Assembly (NCBI RefSeq): GCF_010993985.1
Contig: NZ_WINH01000005.1
Span: 128,011-192,010 of the forward strand
DNA: 64,000 bases
DNA from: Paraferrimonas sp. SM1919
GTDB taxonomy: Bacteria > Pseudomonadota > Gammaproteobacteria > Enterobacterales > Shewanellaceae
Reading direction: 5' to 3'
A model generated the notes under the pieces. The model was not told where the DNA came from and searched no databases. It saw nothing but the letters and a program-made list of their open reading frames with translations. Positions within the stretch are counted from its first letter, which is position 1. Each line of letters starts with the position of its first letter. The position numbers were made by a program, and so were the translations under genes. Positions 56,932 to 64,000 of this stretch are shown piece after piece.

Positions 56932-58007
56932 TGTCTGAGTTAACCTTTGCGCAAAAAATGTGTCGCCCAGAAATTAATGCGCTTACCCCTTATCAATCTG
57001 CCCGCCGTATTGGTGGCAATGGTGATGTGTGGATTAATGCCAATGAATCACCTAATTGTAATGGTATGGAAATGGGCATTAACCGTTATCCAGACCCTCA
57101 GCCGGAGCCATTACTCAATCGTTATGCTTCTTACGCTGGGGTTCATCCAGAGCAAATCATTGTCGGTCGCGGCGCCGATGAAGCCATTGAGTTACTTATT
57201 CGTACCTTTTGTACCCCATATAAAGACTCAGTGGCCTTTTGCAGCCCAACCTACGGCATGTATGGCATTAGCGCCCAAACCTGTGGCGTAGCGATTAACG
57301 AGTTACAGTTAGAGGCTGACTTTTCACTGCCCCAGGACTTAGCCACGCAGGCGAGCAGTTCGAAATTACTGTTTGTGTGTAACCCCAACAATCCAACCGG
57401 TACCCTGCTACCAAAGCAAGAGCTGATCGATTTGTGTCAGGCGCTGCCAAATACACTGGTGGTGATTGACGAGGCCTATATTGATTTCTGCCCGGAATAT
57501 TCCATGGTGGACGAAATTAATAAGCTGCAAAATCTAGTGGTACTTAGGACGCTGTCTAAAGCATTTGCCCTTGCTGGTGCTCGAGTAGGTTTTGCCATTG
57601 CAAACGTCGATATCATCGATTGCATGTTAAAAGTGATTGCGCCTTATCCTGTGCCGGTGCCAATTGCCAAGTTAGCCACTAAAGCACTGTCAAATGTGGC
57701 CTTAGATCTGATGCACAACCAATTGCAACAAACCCTCGAACAGCGTCAATGCTTAATTGACACCTTACAACAATTGACCATATGTAACCAAGTCTGGCCG
57801 AGCGCGGGTAACTTTGTGTTAGCCCAGTTTAGCCACCCGGTTGAAGTATTTGATGCCCTGAGCGACAGCGGCATTATTGCCAGACGATACCGCACTGAAC
57901 GACTTAAAAATTGCATTCGATTTTCTATTGGCTCGACGCCACACATGCGCCGAGTAAGACATACCTTAGCGACAATCAACGAACAAATTACAGGAAGTAG
58001 TCAATGA
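56931..58007 (+). CDS. hisC: Histidinol-phosphate aminotransferase (his operon copy)
   Basis: 358 aa, similar to E. coli HisC (356). PLP-dependent; makes histidinol phosphate from imidazole-acetol phosphate. Motifs are WINANESP near the start, [21 protein letters not shown] and the PLP lysine in [16 protein letters not shown]. It is clearly distinct from the HisC-like protein at 22358-23455. The stop overlaps the hisB start by 4 bp. Confidence 0.96.
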   Translation: MSELTFAQKMCRPEINALTPYQSARRIGGNGDVWINANESPNCNGMEMGINRYPDPQPEPLLNRYASYAGVHPEQIIVGRGADEAIELLIRTFCTPYKDSVAFCSPTYGMYGISAQTCGVAINELQLEADFSLPQDLATQASSSKLLFVCNPNNPTGTLLPKQELIDLCQALPNTLVVIDEAYIDFCPEYSMVDEINKLQNLVVLRTLSKAFALAGARVGFAIANVDIIDCMLKVIAPYPVPVPIAKLATKALSNVALDLMHNQLQQTLEQRQCLIDTLQQLTICNQVWPSAGNFVLAQFSHPVEVFDALSDSGIIARRYRTERLKNCIRFSIGSTPHMRRVRHTLATINEQITGSSQ

Positions 58008-59071
58008 AACAGAACATTCTTTTTATCGACCGTGATGGCACCCTAGTTGAAGAGCCGCCGGTTGATAAGCAACTCGATTCCCTAGAAAAACTGGTTTTTG
58101 AACCTAATGTGATCCCTGAGCTTTTAAAGCTACAGGCGGCGGGTTACCGTTTGGTGCTCGTCAGCAACCAAGATGGCTTAGGCACTGACTCGTTCCCAGA
58201 GCAAGATTTTCAAATCGCCCACGACAAAATGCTCAGCGTATTTTCTACTCAGGGCATTCACTTTGACGCCCAGCTGATTTGCCCGCACTTTGAAGAAGAT
58301 AACTGCAGCTGCCGTAAACCTAAGCTTGGCCTAGTTAAAGACTACCTGCAAAAGGGCTTAATTAACTTTGAAAAATCAGCCTTTATTGGCGACCGCGATA
58401 CCGACATGCAAATGGCTGACGCCATGGGCATCAAGGGCTTTAAGTACCACCCTGAATCTTGCAACTGGGGCGATATAACTAAAGCCCTACTAGAAGCGCC
58501 AAGGGTAGCGTCGCTTACTCGCAATACCCGTGAAACCCAAATCCAAGTAGACGTAGATTTGGATGCCCCGGCATCAATAACAGTTAATTCTGGTATTGGC
58601 TTTTTTGATCACATGCTGGAACAAATTGCTACCCATGGCGACTTTGCATTGTCGGTTAACATGACGGGTGATTTACACGTAGACGATCACCACAGTGTTG
58701 AAGATGTTGCCCTAGCCATTGGTGAAGCCATCCGCAACGCCCTTGGCGACAAACGTGGCATCGGTCGTTTTGGCTTCTCATTACCTATGGATGAAGCCCA
58801 AGGCCACTGCCTGATGGATTTATCTGGTCGCCCTTTCCTTAAATTTGAGGCAGATTTTGACCGCGAAATGGTCGGCCAAATGTCCACAGAAATGGTCGGT
58901 CACTTCTTTAGAAGCCTAGCCGACGGCCTGCGCGCTACCCTGCACTTAAAAACCATTGGTGATAACGATCACCACAAAATTGAAAGTCTATACAAAGCCT
59001 TTGGTCGCACCCTACGCCAATGCATTAAAGTTGAGGGCGATGCCCTGCCTAGCTCTAAGGGAGTGTTGTAA
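58004..59071 (+). CDS. hisB: Bifunctional histidinol-phosphatase/imidazoleglycerol-phosphate dehydratase
   Basis: 355 aa, same as E. coli. The N-terminal HAD phosphatase ([13 protein letters not shown], zinc ligands in [14 protein letters not shown]) is fused to the C-terminal dehydratase (about 165-355; [52 protein letters not shown] with manganese-binding His). The fusion is typical of gammaproteobacteria. It overlaps hisH by one base (TAATG). Confidence 0.97.
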   Translation: MKQNILFIDRDGTLVEEPPVDKQLDSLEKLVFEPNVIPELLKLQAAGYRLVLVSNQDGLGTDSFPEQDFQIAHDKMLSVFSTQGIHFDAQLICPHFEEDNCSCRKPKLGLVKDYLQKGLINFEKSAFIGDRDTDMQMADAMGIKGFKYHPESCNWGDITKALLEAPRVASLTRNTRETQIQVDVDLDAPASITVNSGIGFFDHMLEQIATHGDFALSVNMTGDLHVDDHHSVEDVALAIGEAIRNALGDKRGIGRFGFSLPMDEAQGHCLMDLSGRPFLKFEADFDREMVGQMSTEMVGHFFRSLADGLRATLHLKTIGDNDHHKIESLYKAFGRTLRQCIKVEGDALPSSKGVL

Positions 59072-59694
59072 TGCCTAGCCAACAAGCAGGCGGTGTTAAT
59101 GGTGCTAAAGTCACCATTATTGATACCCAATGCGCCAACTTAGCCTCGGTTCGTTATGCGTTTGAGCGCCTTGGGGCTAGTGTCACCCTAAGTAACGATC
59201 CTAGGGTTATCGAGCAATCCGAACGCTTAATTTTACCAGGTGTCGGCAGTGCCAACGCTGCTATGGCTAAAATTTCTGAGCTTGGTCTGGCTGATACCCT
59301 TACCAGCTTAACCCAGCCAGTGATGGGCATTTGCCTAGGCATGCAGTTAATGACTAAACGCTCCGATGAAGGGAGGCAAGACTGTTTAGGGCTAATTCCA
59401 ACCGAAGTGGTTGAATTTGAACCTGCGGGTTTGCCGCTGCCACAAATGGGTTGGAATACCATTAAAGACCTAGAACACCCGGTATTTGCTGGCATTGAAG
59501 ATGGCAGCTATGTGTACTTTGTACACGGCTATTGTGCGCCAATCAGTGACTACACAGTAGCCAGCAGCGACTATGGCCAACGCTTTAGCGCTGCCATTGC
59601 TTATAACAACTTTATTGGCCTACAGTTTCACCCAGAAAAATCCGCCGCCGTGGGCGAGCAAATTTTGACTAACTTTTTAAGGTGGCAAGGATGA
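59071..59694 (+). CDS. hisH: Imidazole glycerol phosphate synthase glutaminase subunit
   Basis: 207 aa. The glutaminase triad is seen: Cys in [10 protein letters not shown], His and Glu in [10 protein letters not shown]. It gives ammonia to HisF. The N-terminus has about ten extra residues before the first strand ([18 protein letters not shown]). Its stop overlaps the hisA ATG (ATGA). Confidence 0.96.
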   Translation: MPSQQAGGVNGAKVTIIDTQCANLASVRYAFERLGASVTLSNDPRVIEQSERLILPGVGSANAAMAKISELGLADTLTSLTQPVMGICLGMQLMTKRSDEGRQDCLGLIPTEVVEFEPAGLPLPQMGWNTIKDLEHPVFAGIEDGSYVYFVHGYCAPISDYTVASSDYGQRFSAAIAYNNFIGLQFHPEKSAAVGEQILTNFLRWQG

Positions 59695-60428
59695 TCATTC
59701 CAGCAATTGATTTAATTAATGGTCAAGTAGTGCGTCTTTATCAGGGTGACTACAACCAAAAAACCGAATTTAAATTATCACCTCTACAGCAACTTAAAAG
59801 CTACCAAGATCAAGGTGCAGCGCTGTTGCACATTGTGGATTTAGATGGCGCTAAGGATCCCGCTAAACGCCAGATCACGCTGATTAAAGAATTAGTAGCA
59901 GGCCTAGACGCACCTGTACAGGTGGGTGGTGGCATTCGCTCGATTGAGCAGGTACAAGAGTTACTGGATATCGGCGTTAAGCAGGTGGTAATTGGCTCCC
60001 TTGCGGTCAAACAGCCAGATTTGGTGCAACAATGGTTCGGCCAATTTGGCGCCGATAAAATCGTGCTCGCCCTTGATGTCAACATTAACGATAAAGGCGA
60101 GAAAAACGTAGCGGTATCGGGTTGGACCTCAGACTCTGGGGTGTCTATTGAAACCGTATTAGCCAACTTTATCCCACTAGGGCTAAAGACTGTGTTAGTG
60201 ACTGACATTTCTCGCGATGGCACCTTAGAAGGTTCCAATACCGATCTGTACCGTGAATTGGCCCGTGAATACCCTAACATCACCTGGCAAGCCTCTGGCG
60301 GCATTGCCACTTTAGATGATGTTGCCGATGTACGTGACTCAGGTGCCAATGGCATCATTATTGGTAAGGCACTGTTGATTGAAAACTTCAACGTACAGGA
60401 GGCAATCACATGCTGGCCAAACGCATAA
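59691..60428 (+). CDS. hisA: ProFAR isomerase HisA
   Basis: 245 aa from ATG at 59691 ([20 protein letters not shown]), aligned with E. coli; a start 9 bp upstream is rejected. It isomerises ProFAR to PRFAR. TIM-barrel phosphate motifs are VQVGGGIRS and [11 protein letters not shown], with catalytic Asp in AIDLINGQ and [12 protein letters not shown]. hisF begins inside its last codons. Confidence 0.96.
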   Translation: MIIPAIDLINGQVVRLYQGDYNQKTEFKLSPLQQLKSYQDQGAALLHIVDLDGAKDPAKRQITLIKELVAGLDAPVQVGGGIRSIEQVQELLDIGVKQVVIGSLAVKQPDLVQQWFGQFGADKIVLALDVNINDKGEKNVAVSGWTSDSGVSIETVLANFIPLGLKTVLVTDISRDGTLEGSNTDLYRELAREYPNITWQASGGIATLDDVADVRDSGANGIIIGKALLIENFNVQEAITCWPNA

Positions 60429-61180
60429 TCCCCTGTCTAGATGTCCGTGATGGTTTAGTGGTTAAGGGGGTGCAATTTCGTAACCATGAAATTATTGGCG
60501 ATATTGTGCCATTGGCCGAGCGCTACGCCAATGAGCACGCCGATGAACTGGTGTTTTATGACATTACCGCATCATCGGATAGGCGGGTGGTGGATAAATC
60601 TTGGGTGGCGCGTATTGCCGAAAAGATTAACATTCCATTTTGTGTAGCTGGCGGCATTAAAACCATTGAAGGCGCACGCCAAATTTTGGCCTATGGTGCC
60701 GATAAAATATCGGTAAACAGCCCTGCACTGTCTGATCCTAGTCTTATCGAACGCTTAAATGATGAATTTGGTCGCCAATGTGTGGTGGTGGGGATTGATT
60801 CCTTTCAAGCTGAGAACGGCGATTACCAGGTAAAACAATTTACCGGCAGTGAAGCCGCAACTAAAACCACCAGTTGGCACACCTTAGACTGGGTAGAAGA
60901 AGTGCAAAAACGTGGCTGCGGTGAAATCGTACTTAATGTGATGAACAAAGACGGCGTGCGTGATGGTTATGATTTAACCCAACTTACGAAAGTGCGCAGC
61001 GTCTGTGACGTGCCGTTAATTGCTTCAGGTGGTGCTGGTACCATGGCCCACTTTGCCGATGCTTTTAATACGGCCAAAGTCGACGGCGCCCTCGCTGCCT
61101 CAGTATTCCACAAAGGCATTATTGATATCAGCGAATTAAAACAATTTCTGCGTAGCCAAGGAATTGAGATCAGGAAATAG
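60410..61180 (+). CDS. hisF: Imidazole glycerol phosphate synthase cyclase subunit
   Basis: 256 aa, standard HisF length. Motifs are [18 protein letters not shown] (catalytic Asp11), [35 protein letters not shown] (catalytic Asp130 equivalent) and [12 protein letters not shown]. It starts 19 bp inside hisA. Unlike the rest of the operon, it is separated from hisIE by 100 bp. Confidence 0.97.
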   Translation: MLAKRIIPCLDVRDGLVVKGVQFRNHEIIGDIVPLAERYANEHADELVFYDITASSDRRVVDKSWVARIAEKINIPFCVAGGIKTIEGARQILAYGADKISVNSPALSDPSLIERLNDEFGRQCVVVGIDSFQAENGDYQVKQFTGSEAATKTTSWHTLDWVEEVQKRGCGEIVLNVMNKDGVRDGYDLTQLTKVRSVCDVPLIASGGAGTMAHFADAFNTAKVDGALAASVFHKGIIDISELKQFLRSQGIEIRK

Positions 61181-61187
61181 ATATTTC

Positions 61188-61257
61188 AGGGTGCGAGGCA
61201 TCATACTCCTAGCACCCTAAAAGTCACGCAGTGACGCCCTCGCTTCCTAGTAAAGCG
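61188..61257 (+). repeat. Three consecutive stem-loops in the hisF-hisI gap
   Basis: The gap holds three inverted repeats in a row: AGGGTGC with GCACCCT (61188-61218), GTCAC with GTGAC (61223-61235), and CGCTT with AAGCG (61241-61257). The other his genes overlap, so this 100-bp structured spacer is an insertion or mRNA-stability element of the REP/ERIC kind; its identity is unknown. Confidence 0.6.
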
Positions 61258-61280
61258 AAGCGCCCTGTTTAAGGAATATT

Positions 61281-61883
61281 ATGGTAAACATAGATAAAAT
61301 TGATTGGCAGAAAGTAGATGGCATGCTGCCGGTTATCGTGCAAGACAACTTAAGTGCCCAAGTATTAATGCTGGGTTACATGAACATTGACGCCCTAAAC
61401 ACCACATTAGAGCTCGGTAAAGTGACCTTTTTCTCACGCACCAAACAGCGTTTATGGACTAAAGGCGAAACATCAGGGGATTTCTTAGAAGTAAAATCCA
61501 TGGTGGTAGACTGTGATAATGATACTTTACTTATCCAAGCTAATCCGGTTGGCCCAACGTGTCATTTAGGCAATGTTTCTTGCTTTGATGACATTGATGC
61601 CCAAGGCTTTTTAGGTAAGCTTGAAACGGTTATCGCATCGCGCCAAGGGGACGATCCAAAATCCAGCTATACCGCATCATTGTTTGACCGTGGTACCAAA
61701 CGCATCGCCCAAAAGGTGGGCGAAGAAGGCGTTGAATGTGCCCTCGCCGCTACCGTCAATGACACTGACGAACTGGTAAACGAAGCCTCCGATCTTATGT
61801 ATCACCTACTGGTATTACTAAAAGCTCAAGGCCTATCCATGCAAGATGTGTTGGCTAACCTTGAGCAACGTCATAATAAATAG
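61281..61883 (+). CDS. hisI: Phosphoribosyl-AMP cyclohydrolase / phosphoribosyl-ATP pyrophosphatase
   Basis: 200 aa bifunctional HisIE. The cyclohydrolase half carries [27 protein letters not shown] and a zinc Cys in GNVSCF; the pyrophosphatase half [21 protein letters not shown] and [23 protein letters not shown] precedes the ATG. Last his gene; its stop is one base from the convergent intI stop. Confidence 0.96.
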   Translation: MVNIDKIDWQKVDGMLPVIVQDNLSAQVLMLGYMNIDALNTTLELGKVTFFSRTKQRLWTKGETSGDFLEVKSMVVDCDNDTLLIQANPVGPTCHLGNVSCFDDIDAQGFLGKLETVIASRQGDDPKSSYTASLFDRGTKRIAQKVGEEGVECALAATVNDTDELVNEASDLMYHLLVLLKAQGLSMQDVLANLEQRHNK

Positions 61884-61884
61884 C

Positions 61885-62841
61885 CTACCTGTCAATCGGG
61901 CTTACCAAGCCCGATTGGTTTAACCCTGCCGCATGGGTGTATATTTGTGTGGTTTTTAAGTCGCTATGTCCTAACTGTTCTTGCACACTCCGAATATCCG
62001 CCCCATGAACTAACAGTTGAGTGGCAAAGGTATGACGAAAAGTATGTGCCGTGACTATTTTAGTAAGATTAGCCACTTTAACTGCTTGCCTTAACGCCTT
62101 GCCAAATGCCGTTGGGTGAATATGATGCCGACATATATAACCATCATGGGGATGCACACATCGGCCCGTTGATGGAAACAAATATTGCCAATGGAACTGC
62201 TTTAAACTTTGTTTGTACTTCCTAAACAATGAAGCTGGCACCGAGGTGTAGCCAAAACCAGCATCAAGATCATCAGCATGTATTTCCCTTACCCTATCTA
62301 TTTGCTGCTTTAATGGGTCAATAAGAGCTTCTGGTAAAATGCACATTCTATCTTTTTGGCCTTTGCCCCTAAAAACAAAGATAGTGCCGCTATGAATATC
62401 AATATCTTTAACCCGCAGACGCAAGGCTTCATTCAAGCGTAAACCACTGCCATATAAGATACTGGCGATTAGCTGATGTTCACCACGTAATAACTGAATA
62501 ACCCGTTTAGCCTCCTCTGCAGATAATACCTGCGGCACCCTAGTCGGCCCTTTCGCATAAGGAAACTGTAAATTTTCTGTCTCTGTCTTAAGCACATGCT
62601 TATAGGCAAACACTAAAGCGCAGAGTGCTTGCTTTTGCGTGCTGGCACTGACTTTTCTTTGACTGCTTAAATAATATAAGAACCGTTCAACATGGGTTGG
62701 CGTCAATTCACCTGCTGATCTAACACCGCAATAGCGAATAAAATACCTCAGCCAATACAAGTAAGACTTTTCAGTTTGCAAGCTATAGTGACGAACTCTA
62801 ATTTGCTCTCTTACTGCCGCAATAAAACCAAGATTTGCCAT
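61885..62841 (-). CDS. intI: Integron integrase IntI
   Basis: 318 aa tyrosine recombinase. The N-terminal core-binding domain is RVRHYSLQTEKSYLYWLRYF. Catalytic residues are the Arg in LYGSGLRLNEAL, the HTFRHTFA box and GHSDLKTTQIYTH with Tyr301. The IntI-specific region between (KYKQSLKQFHWQYLFPSTG and GYICRHHIHPTAFGKAL) separates it from XerC/D. No frameshift or stop is seen, so it should be active. It is read away from the cassette, and a LexA box lies 33 bp before its start. It resembles the IntI of Shewanella-type chromosomal integrons. Confidence 0.94.
   Translation of the reverse strand: MANLGFIAAVREQIRVRHYSLQTEKSYLYWLRYFIRYCGVRSAGELTPTHVERFLYYLSSQRKVSASTQKQALCALVFAYKHVLKTETENLQFPYAKGPTRVPQVLSAEEAKRVIQLLRGEHQLIASILYGSGLRLNEALRLRVKDIDIHSGTIFVFRGKGQKDRMCILPEALIDPLKQQIDRVREIHADDLDAGFGYTSVPASLFRKYKQSLKQFHWQYLFPSTGRCVHPHDGYICRHHIHPTAFGKALRQAVKVANLTKIVTAHTFRHTFATQLLVHGADIRSVQEQLGHSDLKTTQIYTHAAGLNQSGLVSPIDR
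61893..61917. repeat. Perfect inverted repeat at the hisI/intI junction
   Basis: CAATCGGGCTT and AAGCCCGATTG flank a 3-nt centre, within the last codons of intI and 10 bp after the hisI stop. No T run follows on either strand, so it is not a classical terminator, though it may stop transcription of both convergent genes. Confidence 0.55.
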
Positions 62842-62873
62842 GCTCTCACCTCAAACTCACCAATCACAAAATA

Positions 62874-62889
62874 CTGTACATATATACAG
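62874..62889. promoter_or_regulatory. LexA (SOS) box upstream of intI
   Basis: CTGTACATATATACAG fits the E. coli SOS consensus CTGT-N8-ACAG exactly, with an AT-rich alternating centre. It lies 33 bp before the intI start. LexA control of integron integrases is established in Vibrio cholerae and class 1 integrons. Confidence 0.9.
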
Positions 62890-63003
62890 TTATAACTGAT
62901 TTTGTTATTTTTGCGAGAAAACAGAGCCAAAAATCGATTATTTAAGTCTCGATAATCTTCTAAAATTAAGCTAAGTCATTGATTAACATGAAAAGTGCCT
63001 TGG

Positions 63004-63024
63004 GATGTAGGGAAACCCTACATC
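63004..63024. repeat. Perfect 9-bp inverted repeat in the attI region
   Basis: GATGTAGGG and CCCTACATC flank a 3-nt AAA centre. No T run on either strand. It could be an operator or a structured DNA element near attI. Confidence 0.5.
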
Positions 63025-63168
63025 AACCGTCTCGTTTTTGCCGAGCCTGATTTTCAGTTTTTCTTGCCTTAGTGATAAATTTGTACTTTATTTCAACAGC
63101 TTAAAATGACATATTATTTGTAAGTTAAATTTATAAAGGCAGTTTATCGAGCTTCCGCTTAATAAGCT

Positions 63169-63175
63169 GTTAGAG
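63169..63175 (+). other. attI/cassette 1 core recombination site
   Basis: GTTAGAG is a GTT-starting core. It is the exact reverse complement of CTCTAAC (63921-63927), the R'' core of the attC at the other end, which is the expected relation at the start of an integrated cassette. Recombination occurs after the first G. Confidence 0.85.
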
Positions 63176-63970
63176 TTTCAAGCATGGAGTCGCTGATTGA
63201 TTAAATATTTAGCTTTTATATTTTTAGGGCTTATATCTTTAGTGGTCTTTTTGGTAATTGGCCTTTGGGGGTTTTACACTTTTGTAGAAATTAACAATAC
63301 TATCGATAGTGATGGCGGTTACGGATTTAACATTGGTGATTCGAAAGCAGTAAGTTATCAGAAAGCAAATAGCCTAATCGAACAAGGGGAATTGATTGGA
63401 TTCGATTACGTTTACCCAAAAGAAACATATAATCTTACGTATAGCCCTCAAAATGTTGAACGCGTTAAAGAGCATTTTCACCGCTGGGACTATTGGGTTC
63501 TAACTGGTGTAGAAACACTCCAATCAGAACGAGTTGATTTTGGGTTTGAGAATGGTGTACTCAATAAAATTAGAGATGTTGGTAACGGTGATTACATTTC
63601 TCTTGATAAATGGCCACTTAAAATATCTAAAAGTTCTAGCAAAGTTGAGATTGGAGATACTTATTCGATTGTTTATGAAAAGTTACTAACGATTAATAAG
63701 GCTTACCCTAAATTAAGAATTGAGGCAGCTAATTTAAGTACTTACAGGTTACCTTCAGGTGCGTTAGCTGAAGAGTATTATTTAGTAAAAGATTATACTA
63801 ATTGGAATTTCAGAGTTAGTTCTAACTTTTTCAGTAATAGTATTACTCTTACGTTCAATGAAAATGATGAACTAATAAAAATTCACCGAAATAGATATGC
63901 TTTTGAGTTGCCATAAGAAACTCTAACAAATAAGGATAGGCCGCGCGCAGCCGCGACCTTATCCCGATTG
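63170..63970 (+). mobile_element. First gene cassette of a chromosomal integron
   Basis: 801 bp from the core after G at 63169 to the G of the next core at 63970. Both ends are defined by complementary cores and by the attC. It holds one ORF on the strand normally read from the cassette promoter. A six-codon ORF (ATG at 63184) precedes the main start and might assist translation. Confidence 0.85.
63197..63916 (+). CDS. Cassette-encoded membrane-anchored protein of unknown function
   Basis: 239 aa. Start is TTG at 63197 with GGAG 7 bases upstream; the ATG at 63184 is in another frame and soon stops. One N-terminal membrane helix (YLAFIFLGLISLVVFLVIGL, about 4-27) anchors a polar domain of about 210 residues, beta-rich with aromatic strands (HRWDYWVLTGVETLQSERVD; DYTNWNFRVSSNFFSNSITL). 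No family recognised. The gene fills the cassette and ends 4 bp before its attC region, as usual. Confidence 0.75.
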   Translation: MIKYLAFIFLGLISLVVFLVIGLWGFYTFVEINNTIDSDGGYGFNIGDSKAVSYQKANSLIEQGELIGFDYVYPKETYNLTYSPQNVERVKEHFHRWDYWVLTGVETLQSERVDFGFENGVLNKIRDVGNGDYISLDKWPLKISKSSSKVEIGDTYSIVYEKLLTINKAYPKLRIEAANLSTYRLPSGALAEEYYLVKDYTNWNFRVSSNFFSNSITLTFNENDELIKIHRNRYAFELP

Positions 63971-63976
63971 TTGAAC
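63921..63976 (+). other. attC recombination site of cassette 1
   Basis: R'' core CTCTAAC (63921) and R' core GTTGAAC (63970) enclose an imperfect palindrome: GGATA-GG on the left pairs with CC-TTATCC on the right with one extra base, and inner arms CCGCG/CGCGG fold next. AAT near both outer ends also pair. Length about 56 bp, in the small attC class; extrahelical base and unequal arms are typical. Confidence 0.85.
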
Positions 63977-64000
63977 AAGCCCGAAGCTAGATGAGTCTGC
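63971..64000 (+). mobile_element. Start of a second integron cassette, cut by window edge
   Basis: The sequence after the GTTGAAC core should be cassette 2. Its own attC R'' core is predicted to be GTTCAAC. Only 30 bp are visible. Confidence 0.6.

Larger units (their letters stand above)
62842..63169. promoter_or_regulatory. Integron head: intI promoter, attI region and cassette promoter
   Basis: 328 bp without a gene. It holds a LexA box, a 9-bp perfect inverted repeat at 63004-63024, and the cassette-side half of attI ending at 63169. A possible cassette promoter is TTGTAC (63081) with TAAAAT (63102), spacer 15; other AT-rich options exist, so the promoter is unsure. Confidence 0.6.

Noticed and set aside
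59810..60409. 199-codon antisense frame over hisA
   Set aside because: Opposite a certain gene, no ribosome-binding site, composition of a mirror frame.
63184..63204. ATG as start of the cassette gene
   Set aside because: It is in a different frame and stops after six codons; TTG at 63197 has the ribosome-binding site and the long frame.
1..64000. CRISPR arrays, rRNA or tRNA genes and insertion sequences
   Set aside because: No regularly spaced direct repeats, no tRNA cloverleaf-like sequence, no rRNA signature and no transposase frame was seen.

Overview
The window is a dense, moderately AT-rich chromosomal stretch from a gammaproteobacterium. Gene content and order (gyrA, serC, hisC and aroA beside ubiG-gph-nrdA-nrdB-yfaE; lonH-fabA; yoaA-tsaB; yibL; hns; a complete his operon with leader; an IntI integrase) point to Alteromonadales, most likely a Shewanella-like marine bacterium. 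That placement is inference from protein resemblance and synteny, not from a search.

Layout. 1-2474: 3' part of an operon cut by the left edge. It ends in a small winged-helix-type protein, a 418-aa protein and a Toprim protein, and looks like a condensin-type MksBEFG/Wadjet-like operon. 2599-9900: a TPR-GGDEF membrane cyclase, adenosine deaminase, a CaiB-type CoA transferase, small membrane proteins, ArfB, a DUF2750 protein and YibL. 9918-20998: a ureohydrolase with a divergent AraC regulator, thymidine kinase, an NhaC-type antiporter, H-NS, and an RND efflux pair with a divergent LysR regulator. 21060-29033: aroA, hisC, serC and gyrA on the minus strand, then ubiG-gph on the plus strand. 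29034-33133: the class Ia ribonucleotide reductase operon with a DnaA box and an NrdR-like box upstream. 33153-34974: a XRE regulator, a tyrosine recombinase and a 56-aa gene, placed between yfaE and lonH. 35122-40593: lonH-fabA with a FabR-like operator, an MFS transporter, a Gre-like factor and a BI-1 membrane protein.

40686-46738: a two-gene unit of a BtuB-like TonB receptor and a 1398-aa exported ThuA / SGNH-like / PVC-type propeller / cytochrome c fusion. 46900-54333: a SUKH protein, an S9 peptidase, an alpha/beta hydrolase, an exported methyltransferase, tsaB and yoaA. 54597-61883: a his leader peptide and attenuator followed by hisGDCBHAF and, after a hairpin-rich gap, hisIE.

61885-64000: the head of a chromosomal integron. 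It has an intI integrase with a perfect LexA box upstream, an attI region, and one complete cassette whose ends are fixed by matching core sites (GTTAGAG at 63169, CTCTAAC at 63921), then an attC site and the first bases of a second cassette. Housekeeping metabolism dominates. The accessory signals are the Mks/Wadjet-like operon, the XRE-recombinase insertion, the multidomain cytochrome fusion and the integron.
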